DNA of 64,000 nt from Plantago elongata (GCA_036897095.1 JAYMSP010000221.1:1-64000); one strand, 5' to 3'; positions 18,301 to 31,494 are shown, counted from the stretch's first letter. Program-made: numbers and translations. The notes: generated from the sequence alone by a model not told the origin.

Positions 18301-19633
18301 AAATCTGGCTCATTTTGTACTCAAATTCTGGTTTTTGCCTAGTCATTTTCATCTTGTTCACAACCTTCTATCTTTGGTTTTTGCATTTGCCTTCTCAACT
18401 CGTTGCTTTATCTGTTTCTGGTTCAGTAATTGTTGGTTAACGAGACGGAAATATAGACTAGTACTATTAGCCTAAGTGGATTCCCAGAAAATAATGGCAC
18501 AATAAGTACGTGTAAACTACGAGTAATATGTACACCACATAATCCATACTTAATTTTACTGTCCACACATGGGAACACGACCGGTCATACTCATGAAAAC
18601 CAGTCATGAGAAGCACTATGGTAACAAAGCAATGACAGAAACGAAAAGAAAATGATGGAAAAAAACAAAGGAAAACGAAAAGAACTGGAAAAAGCCCGGA
18701 CTTTCTGGATCTTTTGTTTGGGAATTTGTCAACAGGAATAGTGTTTGTTTGTTCTGCACATGTTCATGTAGTTGCTTGAATTTCCGTTTCTGGTGTTTTA
18801 ATTTGTTGATGAACTTTCCTATAATGATGGCATTTTTTTTCCTATTCTGTCTGGTGCAGAATGGAGTGAGACCAGACTTTTCAAGAAACCCATTTACTAA
18901 GCAGCATGCAACCGTAAACGGCAATGCATACCATACTCTTCCAGCTAGCTCTTTGGTTCAACCTCAGATTCCGGTCCCGGTCCCACACCTGGCGCACGCT
19001 ACCGTGCCTCCGGTAGCATCTCTACAAACTGCTAATCAGTTGTCTGAACAGTGGCACAGCACGCCTAATCCTGCTGTGCATCACCAAATGCTCAATTCTT
19101 TGAACACAGAACATTTTACTCCTGAAACTATGTTGAATGTGAATAATATGGCCAACTTTAACCGGGCTTCACCATCTAATACAGTAAATAGTCTAGCAGC
19201 TTCTTATACACTTCGGGCTGAACCATTAGGTGACGTTAGGGCCCGATCACAAGTACAACAAGAAGTGCACTATCCTTATTATGAGGAGCCTACTCTGAAG
19301 AGAGCCCGACATGAATATGAACCAAGTTATCACCTTCAAAATGGTCGAAATATGAATAATTATAATGGGTATGTTGGAGGACCTGTGCAGGTGGATACCT
19401 GGGATGGTAGGCATAGAATCCCAGATAGGCCCTCATATGAGTCGTGGAGCCCGGATGACAGTCCACCTAGAGGCTATGGCTACATGCCGGGCCAGAATTA
19501 TCAAGATCATGGAGTTGATGGGTACAGGCCTGACAGAGCAGCCCGGCAGAATCCTCCCGGGCCGCCTTATGGTTATCGAGACAATGGGGTAGGTGGTACC
19601 GGAGATAGACGCTGGCAGGGTTACAGAAGGTAG
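12340..19633 (+). CDS. LD: LUMINIDEPENDENS-like homeodomain protein (autonomous flowering pathway)
   Basis: LD is a nuclear protein of the autonomous flowering pathway; in Arabidopsis it lowers FLC expression. Exons: 12340-12513, 12601-12628, 12853-12983, 13217-13566, 13648-13741, 13823-13916, 14025-14148, 14257-14308, 14384-14427, 14520-14593, 15185-15736, 17713-18260, 18860-19633. All phases close, giving 1012 residues against about 953 in Arabidopsis. A divergent homeodomain spans about residues 69-128 (KPRDLLNAKAVKYMQ, then ITATQVRDFF). A TFIIS-N/LW-like helical domain follows at about 188-310 (FSGQVKLLEWIL, GGLLILVTWLSEAA). Conserved C-terminal blocks are RPLSADDIQKAKMRAQ, PREPWDREMDYDD, PEPDLELLAELLKNPDLVFAL, SLPSPTPSTDP and YESWSPDDSP. 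Intron 4 is 81 nt and in frame, intron 7 has a GC donor (CAGAG/GCAAGG), and exon 11 holds a 9-residue repeat. Intron 11 is nearly 2 kb with no recognised insert. Confidence 0.94.
13567..13647 (+). other. In-frame 81-nt intron in LD (possible retained intron)
   Basis: This intron has ordinary ends (GTG/GTATTT donor, GATGCAG acceptor) and its removal restores the family sequence VLKW-FLNEGG. Its length is a multiple of three and it has no in-frame stop, so retention would add 27 residues (beginning YLIRECNDSK) inside the LW-like domain without ending the protein. Removal is the family-like form; retention is only a possibility. Confidence 0.7.
14798..15050. mobile_element. Stowaway-like MITE in LD intron 10
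   Basis: The left end is CTCCCTCC preceded by TA. The right end is the complement, GGGAGGGAC. Inward, AAATGAAGTTCTA on the left is mirrored by TAGAACTTCATTT on the right. The size, TA target and CTCCCTCC terminus fit Stowaway elements of the Tc1/mariner superfamily. The right TA is lost. There is no coding frame, and both splice sites of the host intron lie outside it. Confidence 0.6.
15481..15642 (+). repeat. 27-nt coding tandem repeat in LD exon 11
   Basis: Six consecutive 9-residue units run in frame: NVNKVEEIK, NVHKLKEIN, NIDKVEERI, NIDKVEERN, NPDKVEERN, NLDKVESSP. Units three to six are nearly identical at the DNA level (GATAAAGTTGAGGAGAG), so the array grew recently by slippage or unequal exchange and always by whole codons. 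The units are strongly charged and look helical or disordered. They lie between the conserved SADDIQKAKM and PWRAPP blocks. Confidence 0.92.
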
Positions 19634-20508
19634 ATTTTTCTGAGGAGAAGACGGCAATGGAGAAATGTAAACTGGGGTGTTGTTGACCTGTTTCATGGCA
19701 AGATGTAGAAATAGAGAGATTCTGTGTTACTGATATAATTGCTTGGAGATTACTGAATTACATATTTCTGTGAATGAATTACAGTAACAGTACTATATTG
19801 AGTATATTCGAACTCTGCTCATATTCTTCTGTTTTAAGCTGTGAACTGCTGTGATGGTCTCGTATAAAAAACTTGATGACATAGAAACAAGTGACTTCAT
19901 TTTGTACGCCGGTTAAAAATATGGATTGTAACATAATATATAAATACACATTTAATTATAATCGAGTAATATTACGCAAAGGTTTTTTTCCTTTTATCTG
20001 CAAATTCATTCAGTAAAGATTTAGGCATTTTAAGTTTTTAACTCTGTTCAGTTATATTTCATAACATTAAAATTCACTTCATCACACATAAATAAATAAA
20101 AGCTTTTTTTAACCATTAAAAGACGATGACTTAAAAGTCATCGTATAATGACAATTGAAAAACTGACATAAGAGATTAGCTGAGAAGAGTTTGATATTGA
20201 AAGATGAAAGGTAAAAATTTCTGGGATGAATGTTATGTACATTAGACACATATAAATATTAAGATCTATCCAACCTTACAGATTTGTATGTCGTGTTTGT
20301 ATCATACATGTAAATAAAAAATTGGAGAAAATGTTACTTTAGGAAAAGAGAAAAGGGAAATTTTACTAATATATATTCCAACATTTCAAAGAAAAAAATA
20401 TTCCTTTGGAATGAGCTTGTAATGTCACCCATTTCCTCAGTTTAAGAGTGTAACATTTCTTGATGAGCTGAAAATAGAGTTGAACGAAAAAGACAAACTT
20501 CCTAAAAA
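19634..20508. other. LD to MTP intergenic spacer
   Basis: These 875 bases hold the LD 3' untranslated region and the promoter of the downstream transporter. The stretch is AT-rich. I see no mobile element, RNA gene or further open frame that I can support. Confidence 0.6.
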
Positions 20509-23500
20509 ATGGGATTCAGGTTTTTGATTAACCTGAGCCCTATTCGCTGCAAATCAAGAATCTCTCTGTTTCCACCTTCCAAGATTTTCAAAAACAATTC
20601 TTTTGCAGCATTGAATTCCAACTTCCATGATCAAAACTCCTCCGAGAACCCAAATTTCACGATTCAGAGGCGGTGGCACGTGGGACACACGCACCACCAC
20701 CACGAGGATTCCGGCAAAGAGGGCGAGAAGATATTCCGCCTTGGACTGGCAGCAGATATCGGCTTGGCTGCCGGAAAAGCCATTACTGGGTATTTGTCCG
20801 GTAGCACTGCCATTATTGCTGATGCTGCTCATTCTGTCTCTGATGTGGTATTATACTTTTGATGTCCCTTTAATATTTTGTTCGTTCGCGTAACTTATTT
20901 AGAGATGTAACTATGTCAATAAAATATAACATATGGTTTTTATTTTTTATAATTCGTCTCTTAGGAGATTTCCTCTGTTTTGTTTTAGTTTATTGATAGA
21001 AAGGAAAGGGAAGAGAATATGATGTTGGGAATTTGATGTCTTTAGGTGTTGAGTGGGGTGGCATTGTGGTCATTTAAAGCTGCTATGGTGCCCAAGGACA
21101 AAGAACATCCATATGGTCGCTTTTGATCCGTATCTACGCTCTACTACTCCTTTTATACTCTATTTTTGTTGCTGTGGTTTGTCTGATGATAATGTAAGAG
21201 TTTGGCTGCTGCTGGTCGTTGTTGTTTTGTAAGAAAGTTATTTTGTCGATAGTTGAGAAATGAAGACTGAAACCCTGCAAATGAAATTACCATAATGAAC
21301 TATATTGGGGGATTTATGTGATTTTGTTTGGGGTAGTGTCCGGTTAGAATAAGGTCTCGCAGAATAGGGAGCTTATTTGGGATTGTTTTGTTATTGCTCA
21401 TTGGTTGAGTATGTTTAAGCAGTTGTTTTCTTGAATGTTGTGGCTCTAGTTGGAGGAGTGAATTTTCTAGTTCTCATATCTAGGCCTATAATTTGTTTCT
21501 GTCTACTTCAAGATAATTTAGTTTTCATGAGGTTGAAGGAGTGAATTTTGTACTTGGAAGATCTATTTGTTCTTGAATGTTGTGACTCTACTTCGATATC
21601 TCGGCCTGCCATTTGTTTCTACCAAATGTCTAGAACAGAATCCTACTTCAAGATAAATGTCGTTCATCTTTCCAACTGAAATCTGATTATAAAAATCACA
21701 ACCTAGAGTTACTTGTAGCACAGTAGTTTTGCTTTGGTTCTGAAAAAAGGTCATTCTTCATTTTTTTAATTGATATTTGTTTTAGAATGGATTCACATTC
21801 ACTTCTTCTGGCTCTCATAACACCCTTCCTCTTCCAGGACATGGGAAATTCGAAACACTAGGCGCCCTTGGAATTTCTGGTATGCTTCTGGTAACTGCAG
21901 GAGGCATTGCTTGGCATGCCTTAGATGTCTTGCTGGTATGCACAACTATTGTATTCTAATGGTGATGAAATTTTCAGTTTGTGCTATGTTGACCCTGTAA
22001 AGAACTAATTGAGGGTTTTGTTCTGTAGTTTAATAAGATAAATGTAAGTCAGGAATGAGAATCATAATGAATATCAAAGGATAACTGCGATAAAGTCATG
22101 AAATGAGATATCACATGTTACCGAGAAAGTTGAGATGATATTTTTCTCAACATGTGATTTGCAAGTGCAGGAAGTATGGACTGCTGCTCCCGAGATAGTT
22201 AATCAGTCTTTGGCTCATGATCATGCACATGGTCACCACCACACTGGACATCATCATGGAATTGACATGGAGCATCCAATTCTAGCATTGAACATGACTG
22301 TAGTATCTATAGCAGTTAAAGAAGGGTATGCTATCTTCTTGATTAATATATTGTCTTGATTCATTTTGTTGGCAAAGCTAGCCTTTTTTTTAACGTGTCA
22401 GTCACTCTTGTTGTCTATTATTGAATTTCATTGTTTACAATTTTTGTATGTTTTAGAAATTACAATTGCTTTAGTAGGTCAACCACATACTAGTTCTATC
22501 CTTGTATTTTGACCTCCTCTTGATTTGCAATATTTGTGCATTGTCATAATAATCAGGCTATATTGGGCAACAAAGAAAGCAGGCGAAAAAACTGGCAGCG
22601 GGCTCATGAAAGCTAATGCATGGCATCATCGTGCGGATGCGGTTTCATCAGTGGTGGCTCTCATTGGGGTTGGTAATATTATCACCTGAGCTATTCACAT
22701 TTCTTTTTCAGAGCATAGTTGTTAAAAATGGTTTTGATCTTGCTTGCGCTTGCATTTGGTAAATTTGTCACGGGAAGACATTAAAGATGTTCATTGTAAC
22801 TTGTAACCAGGTGGAACAATTCTTGGGGTTAGAGTTCTCGATCCTCTTGCTGGACTTCTTGTTTCTGGAATGATATTTAAAGCCGGACTTGAAAGTGGTT
22901 ACCAGAGGTATAATACAAACATGATATCTTGTTATATGTATTTGATGATAAAAAGAAGGAATAACGTAAATATGCCCTATTAATTCACAAGAGCAAACAT
23001 TTTGTAAGGATGATTAGTTTTACAGCGAGAAAGTTTGGAGACTGTTGTTCAATCTCTACTTTTTTGTTGAATATAGCGTTCTGGAATTGGTGGATGCTGC
23101 TGTCCCTTCTCAAGCTCTTGAACCTTTTAAGCACACTATATTGGGAGTTGAAGGAGTCAAGGTAAGTTATATTTTGTATTCTACTTTGTATTTCCCCTTC
23201 CTGTGGATTCCCTTTTTTGGCTGTCATTCCGTCTGTGGGTTCACATACACATAAGTTGGTGACACGGGTCAGTAGACTAAAAGGCCTCTCAGAATAAAAC
23301 TGTGGCCTTTATTCGAGATATATTATAGAAGATGAAACAAACTTACTGGATTACTGGTGATATTGAACAAATGTTTTTCAATAGACATTTCACACTCAAA
23401 CTGTTTCAGCTAATCTGGAGAAGCTTTTATCTGTTCCATAGATGTTGCATAGAATTTTTGGTAATTCTTGCCTTTGTAAAACGAAATAGTTAGTTAATAC

Positions 23501-24825
23501 TTCTTGTGATTTATTTGGTAATTCTTGCCTGTGATCTGTTTCACAGATGTTTCAGCATATTATTTAGTTTTGTATAAATTTACCTTTTATGGCCATGTTT
23601 GAAGATGTTCGTGACTTTATGTGATTCAATGTTGTAGCTGGGAACCTGGTGGAATTCCTCAGGATTTAATATCCCTGTTTTGTAACTTGTAGTGATATTA
23701 CCCTTCCGTTGCTTTATACCTTTGAGTATTCCTTATTACTTATTAAAAAAAACTGTTCTTCTGGAAATGTTAGGGATATAGTCATCTCAGAGGAAGGCGG
23801 GCAGGGTCTTCTCTTTATCTTGACGTTGATGTTGAGGTCTGTTAGTCTCTTCCGTGGTGGTCAGTAGAATTCTTATTTTTTTTAATAGTTGTCTTTGTTT
23901 ATATACTAGATAACTCGAATAATAGTTTGTAGTAAATCTTATGTGCAGGTGGATCCATTTTCTAGTGTTAGTGCCGCACATGATGTTGGTGAAAATGTAC
24001 GGCATCATCTGCAGCAATCTCACCCTGAAGTAACAGAAGTCTTCATACACATAGGTAAGACTTGTATCCATATTTCAAAGATATCCTTGGGTTTCGGATT
24101 CTCGTTTAAAGATGACCGACCATAGCTATAGAAGTAGGCTATTCATAAAATAATTTTGTTGTAGAGCCGTCAACAACAAATATTCCAGCTGATGTGATCA
24201 ATCATCAAAAGGATTGTATAAGCTTAGATCATCAGAATGGAACTGTCTTACTGGAGCAAACAGAAGACACTGTCAACCAGATTTTATCCTCCAATTTCTC
24301 GGAGGTATGTATTTGAAATTACTAGTTCCATTATCTTCTTAAAGTTTTCATATATTCTTCGGTTTTATACCAAAAAAACCTATCATAGAATTCTTCAATT
24401 GGTGATATGTGTGGCGAGCTTATATTAGATTGGAATGAGGCATATTACGACATCATTCTATACTCATGAACCTAGAGGTGCTTGATTTATTCATGAAAAT
24501 ATCGAATGTGTTTCAGATAATGGCAGTTGAGCGGATGACCCACCATTCGCTACAAGGGAAGATTTTTCTTGAAATCGAGGTTTCCATGCCTCCAGACATG
24601 TCAATCAGGTAAATTGTGTTCTGGCTGTTGAAGATGATAATATCTTCCGTATCCTGCTTACTAATATAAGCATTATAATTCTTTAACTAATGCAAAACCA
24701 GGGAAGCTGCTAAGATGGCAGAAGTGGCGGAGAAGAAGATTTTGGAGGTGGCCCCTGAAATCATACACGTATCTATCAAGCTGCGGCTAGGCCGCTCAAT
24801 ACCGGAGATTCAACAGCAGACTTAG
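20509..24825 (+). CDS. MTPC1: Cation diffusion facilitator, metal tolerance protein (MTPC1/MTP6-like)
   Basis: This is a cation diffusion facilitator that moves divalent metals across an organelle membrane. Exons: 20509-20847, 21046-21115, 21838-21935, 22171-22325, 22557-22672, 22811-22907, 23077-23161, 23774-23836, 23949-24054, 24165-24304, 24517-24608, 24702-24825. All phases close, giving 494 residues. The first 60 residues are rich in Ser, Arg and Phe and low in acids, like a mitochondrial or plastid targeting peptide, then comes a HTHHHH cluster. Metal-site motifs are HSVSD in membrane helix 2 and HHRAD in helix 5. A His-rich loop (HDHAHGHHHTGHHHG) sits between helices, and a cytoplasmic-type C-terminal domain follows (VDPFSSVSAAHDVGENVRHH). 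The motifs fit the Fe/Zn subgroup that contains Arabidopsis MTP6; subgroup and substrate are inferred. The exon 2 donor (TATG/GTCGCT) is weak. Confidence 0.9.
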
Positions 24826-25154
24826 TAAAACATCATGACAGACAAACTAATCTTCCTTTCATCAACTTTTAGCAGTCTCTAGGCATTTACTCTATGCACC
24901 ACATAAATGATGATGATCTTCTGCATCCTGTTAGGCTATAAGCCTGTAACTGTTGTTACTGTAAACCTCACCTTGAGATAGTCTTTTTGGCGATGAAAAC
25001 TTACAAATAATCCATTAATAACAGTTGATTAGATGGATTGAAGTGGGTACAGCAAGTTACAAATTGTAACTTGTTTCTCTTTATATCTGAAAATGGTTGT
25101 TTGATAGAAACTAAACTCGTGTGCATGGAGTAGTTATGTACTTACATTAGATGA
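24826..25154. other. Tail-to-tail spacer between MTP and IDD genes
   Basis: Only 329 bases separate the two stop codons of convergent genes, so both 3' untranslated regions must end here or overlap. No terminator or element can be singled out by eye. Confidence 0.55.
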
Positions 25155-28100
25155 TCAGAATGTGTTGTACATAGGCTTTTCCACATCAGAATCCCCATGG
25201 GAAAGCTGCTGATGGAAAGGATTATGCATCACTTGCATCCTCTGCTCCATGTTGAGTCGCTGATCATGTGGTCGTGACGCACCGACCCCCAGGAAATCAA
25301 CGGTGGTCATGTCATTTACGCCTAAGCTAGAAGAATTTCTTACCATCATACTATTACTCCGTCCTTGTACAAGCCCGGGACTTTGCTCACTGTCTTCTTG
25401 TCCTTCGACCACATTTTTCAAGAATCCGCCTGCCTGGTTCTGCCCGTTGCCCATCAGCATTCCTCCGTACATCACCATGTCACACATGGCGGAGCCACCA
25501 GCTCCACTCCCATCAAATAGCTGAGCCGCCACCTCTTGTGGGCTCTTCTGCATGAGTTGGTTTGTGAACATTCCATTGAACGGCGATGATTGTTCATTTT
25601 GGACCTGGACCTGATTCTGTCCATGGAAGTTGTCGTACGGCTGAACATTCGACATGGGCCGAGGCCCAGTTACTTGTTCTGAGCCTGCCATGCTGCTAAC
25701 GAAACTCTTCTGCATCATTGGGGAGTTTATCGAGTTGCTAGCGGTTGCACCCATTTGGGCTGCTTTCTGCAATAGGGCTGTAGCTGACATGTGGGCTGAT
25801 CCAGAAAGCTGTCCCAAGTTCTTGAAGTCTTGATGATAGTTGTAGCCTGGTTGATTTGTGTTTGAGCTAAGCTGAAGCCCAGATGATGAAGAAGGCATGC
25901 CTCTTGGACTGCCAAACAACGTCCCTGAACTACCGGAAAACATCCCTCCTCCGGCAGCCATGTTCATTGGCTTGAACGGTATCGGTAAGAGCTCTTGTGG
26001 GATTGACTTCAGTGGGTTGTTAAAATCATGGAGGCCCATAGATGAGTTTGGGTTGTTGCTCATGGGCATGTTTGAAATGGGATCAGGCATCTGGGCTTGC
26101 ATGTTTGGGCTCATCATGCCTTGGTTCACTTTGCTGTTTTCTTCAGCCAGTGCATCACAAAATGCTCTGTGAGTTATGAAACTGTCTCTCCTGATTGAAT
26201 CAAAGAAGCAAAATATATTTAATACCACGTAAAATAGTTTGATGCACATTTAGCATATAATATATGTAAGTGCGGTTGTTACTTGTAATCTTTGTTGCAG
26301 AACAGTGTGACATCTTTTGTAATTACGCAATGTATAATCTTGTGTTACAAAATAGTGTGACATGTTTATAAGGAATCAAAATGTAAGAGGGAGAAAGCGG
26401 ACCTGGAGAATATGGTTCCACAATCACATTTATACTCTCTGGTGCCACAAGTCTTTTGATGAGCCTTCCAATCTGACTGAACAGCATATTTCTTGGAACA
26501 TTTGTCACATTTCCACTTCTTCTCTCCATGTTTCCTACTATAATGCTTCTTGATCCCGGTCAGGTCACCTAGGGCACGAGCCGGATTGTGGTGCACACAT
26601 GTAGGTTCGGGGCAAATGTAGACCTTCTTTCTGACCTCAGTAGTTGTTCTTTGCCTGAGCTTCCATGGAAGATTGTGACCCCTTCTATGTAATTGCAAAT
26701 TTTGGTCCCTCTGGAATCCTTTATTGCATATCTCACACACAAATCTGTTTGTTGCCATTAGTGTTGTTGGTGATAGAGCAACAACTTCTGCTGTAGGGTC
26801 TTCAATACAGTAACGAGATAGAAAATAGCAAATTAAAAAAAAATATCATCTATATAAATAAGCTCTTGCAATTGCAATTGACATAAGAAAAAAAAAGTGA
26901 TAATTATGGTGTTGTTAGAATTAAATTTGAAACTGTGGATTAAATAATGAAAATTATATAAGTAAACAAATAAGATGTGTTGGAATTGACATGGTATTTT
27001 TTTAATCTTAAAATTCAAGGTGTTGTATTTATTTGAATGTAATATACCATTATTCGAATTATTACTCATTCTATAAATAAACTCGACTACATAAAAGAAA
27101 GTTAAATAACACAGTAATTCGATGAGACAATGGCGCATTGAGCTTGACATGAAAGGAGACAAGTTGACAGGAAAGAAGCAATCAGGTACAGTATTAGATA
27201 TGCATCAGGAAATTAACTAGCTATATACCAATAATTGAAATACATATATTTCATGAGCATACCAATAATATATCTCTTCCATGCAATTATTGAACCTGGA
27301 CTTTTAAAATAACGACTTGTTTTTCCCAATTAGCTTAATTATGTACGGTTTAAGGGATTGAAACATCTTGAAAAGCATATCTAAATAACCTTGATGCATA
27401 CTTAAAATATACTTACATTGGAGAATCACTAAGAATATCCCATACGTAATTCATATCTGGATAAACCATTTTCTCAGGAGATTCAACAAAAATAATGAGG
27501 ATTAACTATTATATATAAAGTGACAAATAATCAAATTAAAAAGTTAGAATATATGGTTATTATGATCTTTTAAAAGAACGAAGTAGCTTATCGACTGTAT
27601 ATCATGTGACGAGCTACTATACTGATTAATTTATGAATTATGTGTTGCTCATAATTCATAAACATAGAACAAACACTATTAATTTACTCTAGTTTCACCC
27701 AAAATCATTCACGTGCAGCTACATCTACTTCATTAATCTTGATAATTCTGTTGCTTGCATTCTAATCAATACCAACTCGACAATAATATGACACGATACT
27801 GTTGTCTTGACTAACGAGTATCAATCTTACCATATTTTCAACAAAAATGCATTTCATGTGTACACACGTATTATAAATTAAAATGAATTAATTTTATAAA
27901 TATTTAAAAGTTCCAACTTTCAGATGAAATGATGATTATTTGATAGTAGCATAGATTTGGACGGACGGGGAGAAAAATCGAAAAGTGAGTAAAGGGAATT
28001 GCCTGGAGTTCCTGGCAAGTTCCGTTTCTTCTTGGGAGGCTGTGGCTGGGAGGTGGAGCCATTGCTGTTAGTCGAATTCGGGTTCGGAGGAAGTGAAGAG

Positions 28101-28186
28101 AGCTGAGTGGTAGTAGTAGTAGTTTCTTGCTGTTGTTGAACTTCAGCTGAAGAGAAGCTCCCTTCATCACCTGTAATATTTGACAT
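25155..28186 (-). CDS. INDETERMINATE-domain C2H2 zinc-finger transcription factor
   Basis: IDD proteins are plant nuclear regulators; several act with DELLA and SCARECROW proteins. Exons on the minus strand: 28186-28003, 26799-26403, 26190-25155; 538 residues. The N-terminus is Gln/Thr-rich and followed by the signal PPKKKRNLPGTP. The ID domain starts near residue 76 with C2H2 finger 1 (CEICNKGFQRDQNLQLH), finger 2 with a long linker (CPEPTCVHHNPARALGDLTG), and two C2HC fingers (CDKCSKKYAVQSDWKAHQKTC is one unit; CDCGTIFSRRDSFITHRAFC the next). The tail has TVDFLGVG, the conserved C-terminal motif of the family. Intron 1 needs a GC donor (CCAG/GCAATT), because no GT there restores PGTPDPTAEVVALSPTTL. 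It belongs to the large group around IDD4, IDD5, IDD7 and IDD12, but I cannot pick one member. Confidence 0.94.
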
Positions 28187-28412
28187 TTAGTAGCTAGCTA
28201 GTGGTTATGGAAGAAAGGGTTTCGTGTCTTTTTGGTATCACTTTTAGGTTGATTTGTTTCCCTTGTTGTGAGTGCAAATGCAATCAAAAGGGGGTTTGTT
28301 TTTTTGGTGGAGATAAATTTGGAAAGAATTTCATGAGAGAGTTCCTTCTTGTTAAGGATGTGAATATGATGAACATATGAGTTTGGTCTCCTTTGGATTA
28401 TTCATTTATTTG

Positions 28413-28422
28413 GTATTTATAG
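28413..28422 (-). promoter_or_regulatory. Candidate TATA box of the IDD gene
   Basis: CTATAAATA on the minus strand lies about 230 bases before the IDD start codon, which would leave a leader of roughly 200 bases. It is the best TATA match in the upstream 300 bases. No experimental support. Confidence 0.35.
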
Positions 28423-31400
28423 TGGTAATAACAGACAGCCGATAATGAAATGGCCTATTTATTTATTTATATATTTATTTATATATTTTAATAGAGACAA
28501 AAAGTTTATTTTATGTAGCTAGGATGAAGGCTTGCTAGCTAGCTAATCTTCCACTTAGTTGCCAAGATCAAAAGTTATAGTGGTGAAAGGAAACTTTCTT
28601 CCAACTGGATATAAATCTGAGATCACTTTTCAACTTTTATGTTTTCCTTCCAATTTGAATTCAAAGTTTAAATAAATACAAAGAAACTGCCAATTGAAAA
28701 AACAACATAACATATATATAAGAAAGTTAACTACACATATTATATGGTAATCAACATGCTACATGAAATTAGTTGTATTGCCAAGATAAATCCTTAAATA
28801 GGAAATTTGTAGTCATTCATCATTTTACATACTTTTTTAATAAAATGACGACGAAGTACAATACTGTTCAAGTCACATTTATCATTTAAAAGATTTCTTT
28901 TTAAATCGGTTAGCTGCACTTCGTTGTCATTATTTAAAAGAAAATCATTTACATAAAAATGTAAGACACCTTATTAAGAATACATATCATCAAATAAACC
29001 GAATCCTAATACTTACTTGCATTGAATTTTTGTTTTTTATTTTTGTAGGCTTAAAATACATCAATTCTCATTCTAAATTTTTTTAAGTAATTTGATATGG
29101 TCATGGAAATACTCAGACACAATGTGTTTATATTATTGTTTATTTGTTTGTTTCACAACAAAAACGGGTCTCCAAATGCTTCGTTGCCTTTTGCGCTTAA
29201 TAGCACATTACATCATTAAAGTGCAACGATTTTAAGTTGGTAGTAAAGCTAATTGTCGTATTATATTGCAGTGTTCGATATTTACCAATTAAGTCGGCAT
29301 TGTTTTTTTCAATAAGGTGTTTCCAGAAAACATACAAGATCAAATATTTAACCGTCTCATTTTGATCCGGGTGCTTACAAGTACTGTAGCCATAGTTTTA
29401 AATCAAAACGACAGAGCAAAAAATACTTAAACTGATTCACATTTCTTTTAACGGTGAAAGGATTTCACATTTTTTTTAAACGGTTAAAGGTTGACTCGAA
29501 CCCCCGACTTATTAGTTGGTCTTGGAAGCGTCTTACCAACTGAGTTGCACTTCATTGCACTATTTTAAATACTATATACTACTTTATAAATATAAAACAC
29601 AATTTTATTTTCAAAATATTATAAAAAGTTTCTAAAACTATCTTAGAAAAGCTAAAACACTTAGCCAAACTTTTAAGAATTCGAAATATATTTTCAAATT
29701 AATTAAGATTTAATGAATAATTAGACGTTCAGGTTCAAGTTACATCTTCCATTAGACGCCAAATGTTAGTTTTTGTATTTTTTCATGCATGATTATCAAA
29801 TCCATGCCAAAATCATTATGGACTTATTGTGGAGTGTAAGCTTATCAAAAAATGTGGGAGAAATTGCAACACCTGGCACTAAATGACACTAATTAATTAT
29901 AATCACAATCATATCAGCGATCATGTAACGTAATGTACCCCCATAAAGAATAATGCAACTATTCCACCAGTGAACTTCTTTCTAGCTGTTCGGCTGGCTG
30001 ATCGTGAAATATCAAACGTGACAATTTCGAACATTTAATTATAATACATTAATACATACTGTGATTTTTGCTAGCAAACTTCTCATCTCATTTTTAAAAT
30101 CGTAATATCTAGGATGTAAGAGAGTACTCATTTCTAATCTGATCATTCCTATCTAAATCGGACCAAAAGGATATAACCCCGCTCCGATTTCATGTTGCCA
30201 TATACCTAGGAGCACAAGGCTACCAAACTAGCTAGAAACATAAATTTGGCTACGAATCAGAAACAACAAGAAGACAGGAAAGGGAATGTCAAATTGGAAC
30301 TTCCTAACCAATTAATTGCTACACAAATAGGAATTCTGAACAAATAATTAAATAAATATGTAAAAACAAAAAATCTACTTGGATTTCATCGATCAACTCC
30401 GATACAATTAATGCAAACATCATTAGCAACACAAAGATGTAATGACAGATATAATCTTACAAAAGTCTCCATGTAATTATATTGATTAGTTCATAATAGC
30501 TATGTTAAGCACAAGACAATTAGCTAATTGACATTAACGTAGATTCTTTTTCACTTTTGTTTTCATTTATTTGGTTAAATTACCGTATCCTATGTCTAAA
30601 ACCAACAAGATAAGTCAATTATTACGCGCTATATGCCGCAAATATTCCCTCATAGTTCATAGTTTATAATTTCATGCCATTGAGAGCGACATTCAAGTGT
30701 GACACTATTTTAAAAACTAAATTCCATTGATTAAGACATAATCTTGATGAGAGTTAGTAATTTACTCATGCTTGAAAGCGTGATGATTTATTGGACTAAT
30801 CAGGGGCTCCGGGTAGTTGATTTATTGTAACAAAGTTTCAGTTAAAAGCGAAAGTTGCAAGGATTAAAATTTTATTCATTCATCATTTTAAAAGTAAATA
30901 ATCAAAGTAGTATACTTCTTCGAAATGGAGTATTATTCGTTTTAATCCGTTTTAATTTTTGAGTTTAGAGCGATTTATTGAACCAGAGTTAAGTTTGTGA
31001 ACTTGATGCTAAAGCGTAATGATATATTTTTACTGGATAATATATTAATGATATATAGACTTGAATTATGTAATGTAATAGTGTCATTCTTCTTGCTCGA
31101 CAAAAAAGAGGCTCCACTAGCTAAGAATAGAAAATTGTAGATAGATTACGATCTAAATATTTTCTTAATTAAATGAGTGTTACACTTGAGCCCACTTCGA
31201 AAGTGACATTTAACTTCATCACTACACTACAAGGTTAACTTCTTTAATTCATTTGTCCAGGGATCGGATGTGAGATTTTGAATTTTAAACTTTATATATA
31301 ACAGATATATAAATGTTAACTCAGAAAAAATATTCAATAGTACTTCTATATTAAACACACTTCAAAACAAATACATATATATGACATAATTCAAGTGTGA

Positions 31401-31494
31401 GGAGTCATAAGGTGATCCAAATGATAATGAATTTAAAAGTTGAATCATAAGGTGTGGATCGATCTATTTACTATTCGTTGTAATTTAATGTACA
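28423..31494. other. AT-rich gene-free stretch upstream of the IDD gene
   Basis: About 3 kb with no supported coding region. It includes TA-rich simple sequence near 28455-28490 and one SINE copy at 29471-29560. I see nothing else that I can name. Confidence 0.55.
29471..29560 (-). mobile_element. Second copy of the 94-base SINE
   Basis: Read on the minus strand this matches the SINE at 11768-11861: CAACTCAGTTGGTAAGACGC, then ACTAATAAGTCGG, GGTTCGAGTCAACC and TTTAACCGTTT, ending in an A run. Both A-box-like and B-box sequences are kept. No clear target-site duplication remains, so it is older or rearranged. Confidence 0.75.

Noticed and set aside
17870-18361. 163-codon minus-strand open frame as an antisense gene
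   Set aside because: It is the mirror of LD exon 12, whose sense frame is clearly conserved.
28455-28490. TTTATTTATATA tract as an origin or matrix attachment site
   Set aside because: Simple AT-rich sequence; nothing specific distinguishes it from many such tracts here.
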